Below, one piece after another: positions 59,306 through 64,000 of a DNA stretch of 64,000 nt. The stretch covers positions 1-64,000 of the forward strand of contig JAPPHZ010000038.1 in assembly GCA_028820935.1 (NCBI GenBank). The letters are read 5' to 3'. The stretch's first letter is position 1, and the number at the start of each line of letters is the position of its first letter. The stretch comes from a bacterium. Lineage in GTDB: Bacteria; Actinomycetota; Acidimicrobiia; Spongiisociales; Spongiisociaceae. The position numbers were made by a program, and so were the translations under genes. The notes under the pieces are model-generated. The model ran no database searches. It saw only the letters and a program-made list of their open reading frames with translations, and was not told where the DNA came from.

Positions 59306-60328
59306 CTATACGTCGGTGGGTGGGCCGAGGCCTGTGGACATCATGATCTTGGCATCGGTACGAGCTCCCGTGGCCAGGTCCTCGAAGGCGCGGGCGGTGT
59401 CCTCGAAGCTCTCCTCGCTCCCGATCAGCCGGTCGAGATCCAAGCGCCCGGCGGCGAGGTGGCCGGCGGCCTCCTCGAACACGGCGTCCGGATAGCAGAA
59501 GCTGCCCACGACCATCCGCTCGCTGACCACCACGTCGAAGAGCGGGATGCTCACCTCGGGAAGCCCCAGCCCCACGAAGCAGGCCACTGCCGCCTTTGGG
59601 ATGTTCTGGATGGCGGCGTAGGCGGTGGCGGTGATCCCCACCGCGTCGAAGGAGACATCGAACGGGCCGGCCTCGTCGACCTGGCCGGGTTCGAGATCCC
59701 TGAAGCCTCCGGCCCGGGCCAGCGTCCGCCGGGAGGGCATGGGATCCGACACGCTCACCGAGGCGGCTCCTTCCAGGCGGCAGGTCTGGGCGATGGACTG
59801 GCCGATCATCCCTCCTCCGACCACGAGAACGTCCTGGCCGGGCCGGACACCCGCCCGGCGGGTGGCCTGGAGGGCCACCGCCATGGGCTCCACGCCCGCG
59901 CCCCACAGCATGCTCAGCTCGCCCAGCGGCACCACCCGGGCGGCGGGGACCACGATCGCATCGGCGAAGGCGCCCTGGATGTCGGGCGTCACGCCGATCA
60001 CCCTCAGGGCCGCGCAGTGGTTCTCGAGCACGTGTCCGCAGGCCCCGTCGCATGGCAGGCTGGGGTTGAACGTGACCGGCGTGCCGACCTCCGGACCGTC
60101 GACCCCCGGGCCCCGAGCCTCGACCCAACCGCTCGCCTCGTGACCCATGATCATGCCGGGAAGCCGCCGTCCCGATTCGCCGGTGTAGCCGTGCAGGTCG
60201 GATCCGCAGATACCCACGTGGGCCATCCGGAGCCGGACCTCGCCTGGTCCGGGAACCGGGCGAGGCCGGGTCTCGATGTGGAACCGATGGGGTCCGTCGA
60301 ACACCAGGACCCGCATGTCGCTTGGCAC
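59306..60328 (-). CDS. Zinc-dependent medium-chain alcohol dehydrogenase
   Basis: A 340-residue MDR protein. Catalytic zinc ligands Cys (VGICGSD), His and Glu (MGHEASGW) are present. The structural zinc loop is reduced: only part of the four-Cys set (LPCDGACGHVLENHC) is seen. The NAD motif is VVGGGMIGQSIAQTC. The start GTG overlaps the previous stop by one base. It oxidises an alcohol, sugar or threonine-like substrate. Confidence 0.86.
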   Translation of the reverse strand: MPSDMRVLVFDGPHRFHIETRPRPVPGPGEVRLRMAHVGICGSDLHGYTGESGRRLPGMIMGHEASGWVEARGPGVDGPEVGTPVTFNPSLPCDGACGHVLENHCAALRVIGVTPDIQGAFADAIVVPAARVVPLGELSMLWGAGVEPMAVALQATRRAGVRPGQDVLVVGGGMIGQSIAQTCRLEGAASVSVSDPMPSRRTLARAGGFRDLEPGQVDEAGPFDVSFDAVGITATAYAAIQNIPKAAVACFVGLGLPEVSIPLFDVVVSERMVVGSFCYPDAVFEEAAGHLAAGRLDLDRLIGSEESFEDTARAFEDLATGARTDAKIMMSTGLGPPTDV

Positions 60329-61743
60329 TAGCCGTCTACCCGGACCGGCGGCCGGTGGTCCGACCAGGTCGTGGTCGCCTCGTAGGCGGCGCCGATCCGA
60401 AGGACCATGACCTCATCGAAAGGACGCCCGGCGATCTGGAGGCCGATCGGTAGGCCGTCCCGATCGAACCCGCACGGGACGGTGAGCGCAGGCTGGCCGC
60501 TCAGGTTGAAGGGGGCGGTCGTACGCACGTAAGAAGTGATCACGCCCTCCTCCATCTCCCCGTAGTCGATCATCTCCTGGTCGGCAAGGGCGGCCGTAGC
60601 GGGCAGGGTGGGGGTTATCGCTGCGTCCAGCCGGTCCCGGGCGAACGCCCGCCGCAGGGCTTCACGGATGACCCGGCGGGCGCCGAGGCCCCTGAGGTAG
60701 TGGGTCGACGGCAGGATCGTGCCGATGGTGAACAGCTCGCGGATGTCCGGAGAGATCAGTTCCGGCGACTCCCGGAGCAGCCGACGGTGGTAGGCGGCGG
60801 CCTCGGGTCCGACGATGGAGAACTCGGTGTCAAGGGTGAAGACCAGTTCCGGGACGTCGACGGGAACCACGTCGGCCCCGAGCCCTTCCAGGTGCTCGAC
60901 CGCATCGCGGAACGCCCGCTCCACGTCTTCCTGCATCGGGGTGAAGGGCGGCGTCGCCATGATGCCGAGCCGCAGCCCGTCCACCCCACGGCCCAGCTCC
61001 GCGGAGTAGTCGGGTGGGGGAGTGGGCTCGGTCGGAGGATCGGCCGGATCGTGGCCCGCCAGGATCTGGAGCGTGGTGGCGCAGTCCTCCACGGTGGCGG
61101 CCAGCGGTCCGATGTGGTCCAGGGACCAGGCCAGGGTCTCGACTCCGGCGCGGGACACCCTCCCGAAGGTCGGCTTCAGGCCGGCGATCCCGCAGACCGA
61201 CGCGGGAATCCTGATCGATCCGCCCGTGTCGCTTCCGAGCGCCATCGGCACTACTCCGGCGGCCACGGCCGCGCCGGATCCACCGCTGGACCCGCCCGGC
61301 AGGCGGGCGGTGTCCCAGGGATTGGTGGCCGGAGGGCTGGAGACGCCGCAGGCCAACTCATGGGTGGTCGTCTTGCCGACCATCACCGCGCCCGCCTCGC
61401 GCAGCCTGCCGACGACGGCCGCGTCGTGGTCGCGGGGCGTGTCGGGATAGGCAGGCGATCCGCATCGGGTGGGAAGGCCCCTCATGTGGATGATGTCCTT
61501 GATGGCGACCGGGACTCCGGTCAGCGGCCCGGCCCCCTTTCCCGAATTCAGGACCCGGTCGGCCTGCTCGGCGGCCCGCATCGCTCCCTCCCGGTCCACG
61601 AGCACGAACGCGTTGAGCCGGTCGTTGATCTGATCGATGGCATCGAGCGTGCGCCCGGTGATCTCCACGGAGGTGGTGGCGCCCTCCCGGAGTTGCCGTG
61701 CGATCCGTGCTATGGCGCGGGGTCTCACGGGTCCGGTCACCAC
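60328..61743 (-). CDS. Amidase-signature family hydrolase
   Basis: A 471-residue amidase. The catalytic Lys82 (VPVAIKD), the GGSSGGS loop (151-156) and nucleophile Ser176 (SDTGGSIRIP) form the Ser-cisSer-Lys triad. The substrate could be an amide, urea derivative, or another small compound. A small GatC/AtzG-like protein is encoded just upstream and overlaps its GTG start by seven bases, which suggests a two-subunit enzyme. Confidence 0.88.
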   Translation of the reverse strand: MVTGPVRPRAIARIARQLREGATTSVEITGRTLDAIDQINDRLNAFVLVDREGAMRAAEQADRVLNSGKGAGPLTGVPVAIKDIIHMRGLPTRCGSPAYPDTPRDHDAAVVGRLREAGAVMVGKTTTHELACGVSSPPATNPWDTARLPGGSSGGSGAAVAAGVVPMALGSDTGGSIRIPASVCGIAGLKPTFGRVSRAGVETLAWSLDHIGPLAATVEDCATTLQILAGHDPADPPTEPTPPPDYSAELGRGVDGLRLGIMATPPFTPMQEDVERAFRDAVEHLEGLGADVVPVDVPELVFTLDTEFSIVGPEAAAYHRRLLRESPELISPDIRELFTIGTILPSTHYLRGLGARRVIREALRRAFARDRLDAAITPTLPATAALADQEMIDYGEMEEGVITSYVRTTAPFNLSGQPALTVPCGFDRDGLPIGLQIAGRPFDEVMVLRIGAAYEATTTWSDHRPPVRVDG

Positions 61744-61934
61744 TTCGGGGAGAAGGAGGTCGGATTTGCGGCCGGAGCATCCACCTCGTGCTTTGACAGC
61801 AACCGGCCCAGGGCCCGCGCCGCCTCGTCCCAGCCGGCGAACGTCTCGGCGACCGCCACCGGGTCGAACGCCGGTCCGGTCAGTCCCTGCCGGGCAAGGG
61901 CTTCGGCAACGGCCTCGGGAGTCGGGTCAGTCAT
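61737..61934 (-). CDS. AtzG/GatC-like small amidase partner
   Basis: A 65-residue protein beginning ATG at 61934. It has two amphipathic helices (PEAVAEALARQG; DPVAVAETFAGWDEAARALG) and an extended tail (APAANPTSFSPKW), matching the layout of AtzG (DUF4089), the small partner of cyanuric-acid-pathway amidase AtzE. It overlaps both its neighbours by seven or eight bases. The identification rests on length, layout and context. Confidence 0.65.
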   Translation of the reverse strand: MTDPTPEAVAEALARQGLTGPAFDPVAVAETFAGWDEAARALGRLLSKHEVDAPAANPTSFSPKW

Positions 61935-62319
61935 CGGACACCACCGCGATCACGTCCACCTCCATCTTGAGGCCGGGCAGTCCTAGCGCCGCGGCCTGCA
62001 TGGCGGTCACCGCCGGGAAGGGCCTCCCTGCGAACACTTCCTCGCGGACGGGAAACTCTTCGGCGATCTCGCGGATGTCCTGCATGATGTAGGTGACCTT
62101 GACCACGTCGGCGACCGAACTACCCGCCGCCTCGAGCACGTCCGCGATGTTGCGCCACACCTGCCGGGCCTGCTGTTCCACGGTGTCGCCCACGATCTCC
62201 CCGTCCCGGTCGAACGCCACCTGACCGGCCAGGTAGATGGTGTCACCGGCCCGGATGGCGTGGGAATAGGGCTCCGGAGGATCGCTTAGCGCCGCTACGT
62301 CGACCGCTTCGATCCCCAA
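61927..62319 (-). CDS. RidA/YjgF-family protein
   Basis: A 130-residue RidA-fold trimer subunit, which hydrolyses enamine/imine intermediates or related compounds. Visible are PYSHAIRAGDTIYLAGQV, VWRNIADVLEAAGSSVADVVKVTYIM, and FPAVTAMQAAALGLPGLKMEVDV, with Arg replaced or shifted in the usual R.A region. The TTG start is six bases after GGGAGG. First gene of the amidase operon, diverging from the FAH-type gene by 67 bases. Confidence 0.85.
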   Translation of the reverse strand: MGIEAVDVAALSDPPEPYSHAIRAGDTIYLAGQVAFDRDGEIVGDTVEQQARQVWRNIADVLEAAGSSVADVVKVTYIMQDIREIAEEFPVREEVFAGRPFPAVTAMQAAALGLPGLKMEVDVIAVVSDD

Positions 62320-62386
62320 TGGCCACCTCCCTGACGCCTCTTCGGATGATATACAATGCCGCCCGACGCTACCGGGAAGGGAGTGA

Positions 62387-63220
62387 ATGCGGATAGCTCG
62401 ATTCAACGCCGGAGGTTCGGAAGGTTGGGGGTTCGTCTGCGGCGAGCAGGTCTGTCCGGTGACGGACGGAACCGACCTGATGGACGTGCTCGGTGACCGG
62501 GAGGCACTGGCCGGCCTATGCGATGCGGCCACTCCCGAGCATTCCCTCTCGGACGTGCGGCTGCTGGCGCCTATTGCCAATCCTCCCCAGTTCCTGGGCA
62601 TCGGCCTCAACTACCGGCTCCATGCCGCGGAGACGGGCGCTGCCATCCCCGAGTCTCCGATCTCCTTCCCCTTCTTCAACTCCTCGATCATCAACCCGGG
62701 CGACGCCATCCGGCTGCCTCCCTTCACCGATCAGGTGGACTGGGAGGTGGAATTGGCAGTGGTGATCGGCAAGGCAGCATGCTGCGTATCCGAGGAGGAT
62801 GCCGTCGACTACATAGCCGGCTACACCATCGTCAACGACGTATCGGCCCGCGATACGCAGATCAAGGACGGACAGTGGAGCCGGGCCAAGTCGTTCGACA
62901 CCTTCAAGCCGATGGGACCCTGGATCGTCACGGCCGACGAGTTGGGCGCCGCCGACGACCTCGACGTGAAGCTGTGGGTGAACGGTGAGATCAAGCAGGA
63001 CGGCGAGACGTCCGACCTGATATTCAACGTGCCCCGGCTGGTTTCCCACATGTCCCAGCACCTCACCCTCGGGGTGGGGGCTGTCATCTCGACCGGAACG
63101 CCCAGCGGGGTGGGCATGGCTCGCAAGCCTCCCGAGTACCTGCGGCCCGGTGATGAGGTCACCCTGGAAATCGAGGGCATCGGTCGCCTCACCAACCCGG
63201 TGGAGGCGGCCTGCTGCTAG
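62387..63220 (+). CDS. Fumarylacetoacetate hydrolase family protein
   Basis: A 277-residue FAH-fold protein that would hydrolyse or decarboxylate a beta-diketone acid. Metal ligands are Glu and Glu in VDWEVELAVVIG, Asp in IVNDVSARD, and GMARKPPEYLRPGD later. GLNYRLHAAE and TPSGVG are typical. It starts at ATG (62387) after GGGAAGGGAG. It may process a product of the divergent amidase operon. Confidence 0.88.
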   Translation: MRIARFNAGGSEGWGFVCGEQVCPVTDGTDLMDVLGDREALAGLCDAATPEHSLSDVRLLAPIANPPQFLGIGLNYRLHAAETGAAIPESPISFPFFNSSIINPGDAIRLPPFTDQVDWEVELAVVIGKAACCVSEEDAVDYIAGYTIVNDVSARDTQIKDGQWSRAKSFDTFKPMGPWIVTADELGAADDLDVKLWVNGEIKQDGETSDLIFNVPRLVSHMSQHLTLGVGAVISTGTPSGVGMARKPPEYLRPGDEVTLEIEGIGRLTNPVEAACC

Positions 63221-63285
63221 ACGCCGCAGGCCCGGTCTCGCCGACGTAGAGTTAGCCGGGCACGGCGCGCGAGGGAGGTGGTCGG

Positions 63286-64000
63286 ATGGCGACGGTAAGG
63301 GTCAACGGAGTCGATCTCTGGTACAAGTTCTCGGGCACGGGCGAGACCGTGGTCCAGATCGGCGGGGCGGTGAGCGGCCACGAGGGGTATGCAACCATCA
63401 CCCCCGGCGTCTCCGAGCACTACCGGGTGCTCGACTACGACCATCGTGGCTACGGCCTCAGCAGCCGCCCCAAGCAGCGCTACACGCTCGAAACCTGGAG
63501 CGCCGACCTGGCCGCCCTCATGGACGCCCTGGAGATCGAGAGAGCCCACATCCACGGCGGATCGATGGGGAGCTTCATCGCCCTGGACTTCGCGGCCCGG
63601 TATCCGGAGAAGACCGACAAGCTGCTGATGGGGGCGGGTGCGGTTGCCAAGTGCGACGCCATGGGCATCCACATGTTCCGCGTCTGGCAGGACATCGCCT
63701 CCGCCTACGGCGCCGTGTCCGAGCAACTGGCCAGAGAGTTGCTCACCAAGGCCTTCGGGAGAGGGCTCCTGGACGAGATGGGCGACGACATCCTCCGGGA
63801 GACCCTGGCGGTGCTGGAGCGCAACACGGATACGGACGTGTTCATCGACGCATGCCAGGCGATGATCGACACCGACGTCCGGGACGTGGTTCCCAACGTG
63901 ACCGCGCCCGCCCTGGTGATGTGCGGTCGCCATGACATCCTGACGCCCCTGGACGCCGGGCCGGGAGGCGCCGGGGCCCGGTGGGTGGCGGAGAACCTCC
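63286..64000 (+). CDS. Alpha/beta-hydrolase (cut by window end)
   Basis: The gene starts at ATG 63286 after GGGAGG and stays open to base 64000, giving 238 residues without the end. The nucleophile Ser is in HGGSMGSF, the oxyanion strand is QIGGAVSGHEGY, and the Asp in CGRHDILTP. The His is in the missing part or close to it (VAENL is the last). It resembles hydrolases of the meta-cleavage or pyrethroid esterase groups. Confidence 0.8.
   Translation, partial: MATVRVNGVDLWYKFSGTGETVVQIGGAVSGHEGYATITPGVSEHYRVLDYDHRGYGLSSRPKQRYTLETWSADLAALMDALEIERAHIHGGSMGSFIALDFAARYPEKTDKLLMGAGAVAKCDAMGIHMFRVWQDIASAYGAVSEQLARELLTKAFGRGLLDEMGDDILRETLAVLERNTDTDVFIDACQAMIDTDVRDVVPNVTAPALVMCGRHDILTPLDAGPGGAGARWVAENL

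Noticed and set aside
1-64000. Genome-wide reassignment of UGA to explain the two in-frame TGA codons
   Set aside because: TGA terminates many clearly complete genes here, for example at 4556-4558, 10678-10680 and 48192-48194.

Overview
The window is high-GC DNA with many GTG and TTG starts, short intergenic gaps and ATGA-type overlaps. The gene content points to an actinobacterium and resembles Acidimicrobiia: a luciferase-like (F420-type) oxidoreductase, two PPOX-fold proteins, an AAC(2')-I type acetyltransferase, an LCP cell-wall protein, a MhuD-type heme oxygenase homologue, and lipoproteins with an ACGDDE lipobox followed by Thr/Ala/Pro linkers. The lineage is an inference; no 16S or other marker is present. 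TGA ends many genes here, so the code as a whole is standard.

Layout. 1-900: the end of an unknown gene, the 3' end of a tRNA or tmRNA gene that looks like an attachment-site remnant, and a HicB/HicA-like pair. 1.0-7.6 kb: a hydroxyacid dehydrogenase diverging from an operon of a phosphotriesterase-like protein, two duplicated TRZ/ATZ-type amidohydrolases and an FAD oxidoreductase. 7.6-13.4 kb: minus-strand peptide-type binding protein, PLP decarboxylase, LLM oxidoreductase, AAC(2') homologue and GcvT-like protein. 13.9-16.3 kb: crotonase, VOC protein and the first of five amidohydrolase-2 paralogues. 16.3-22.3 kb (minus): a glycine/betaine-reductase-type pair (GrdE-like and GrdB-like), a BKACE enzyme, an amidohydrolase and a double-ABM protein. 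22.4-43 kb: two related NMT1-type ABC transporters (one with a fused permease, one with two permeases), a single ATPase, and between them dehydrogenases, an enolase-superfamily enzyme, four more amidohydrolase-2 paralogues, a PhyH dioxygenase and a two-subunit NDP-forming acyl-CoA synthetase. 43-46 kb: a HigBA-like pair and a third ABC permease pair. 47-52.8 kb: a cluster resembling methylamine-utilisation (mau) maturation genes around a Cys-rich Tat-exported protein with S-layer domains. 53-64 kb: heme oxygenase homologue, ERG24-type sterol reductase, aminotransferase, acetamidase, OppF-type ATPase, and an amidase/RidA/alcohol dehydrogenase/hydrolase operon with a diverging FAH-family gene and a truncated hydrolase.

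The overall picture is a catabolic accessory region for small organic amides, heterocycles, keto acids and perhaps methylated amines, with uptake by several ABC systems.

The most unusual signals are two in-frame TGA codons at positions where selenocysteine or cysteine is expected. One is in the GrdB-like gene, followed by a SECIS-like hairpin. The other is in a membrane protein of the mau-like cluster. Also notable are four of the five amidohydrolase-2 paralogues that have lost canonical metal ligands in the same way, and a family of three short TA-flanked inverted-repeat elements, two of which bracket the mauE/mauA-like genes.
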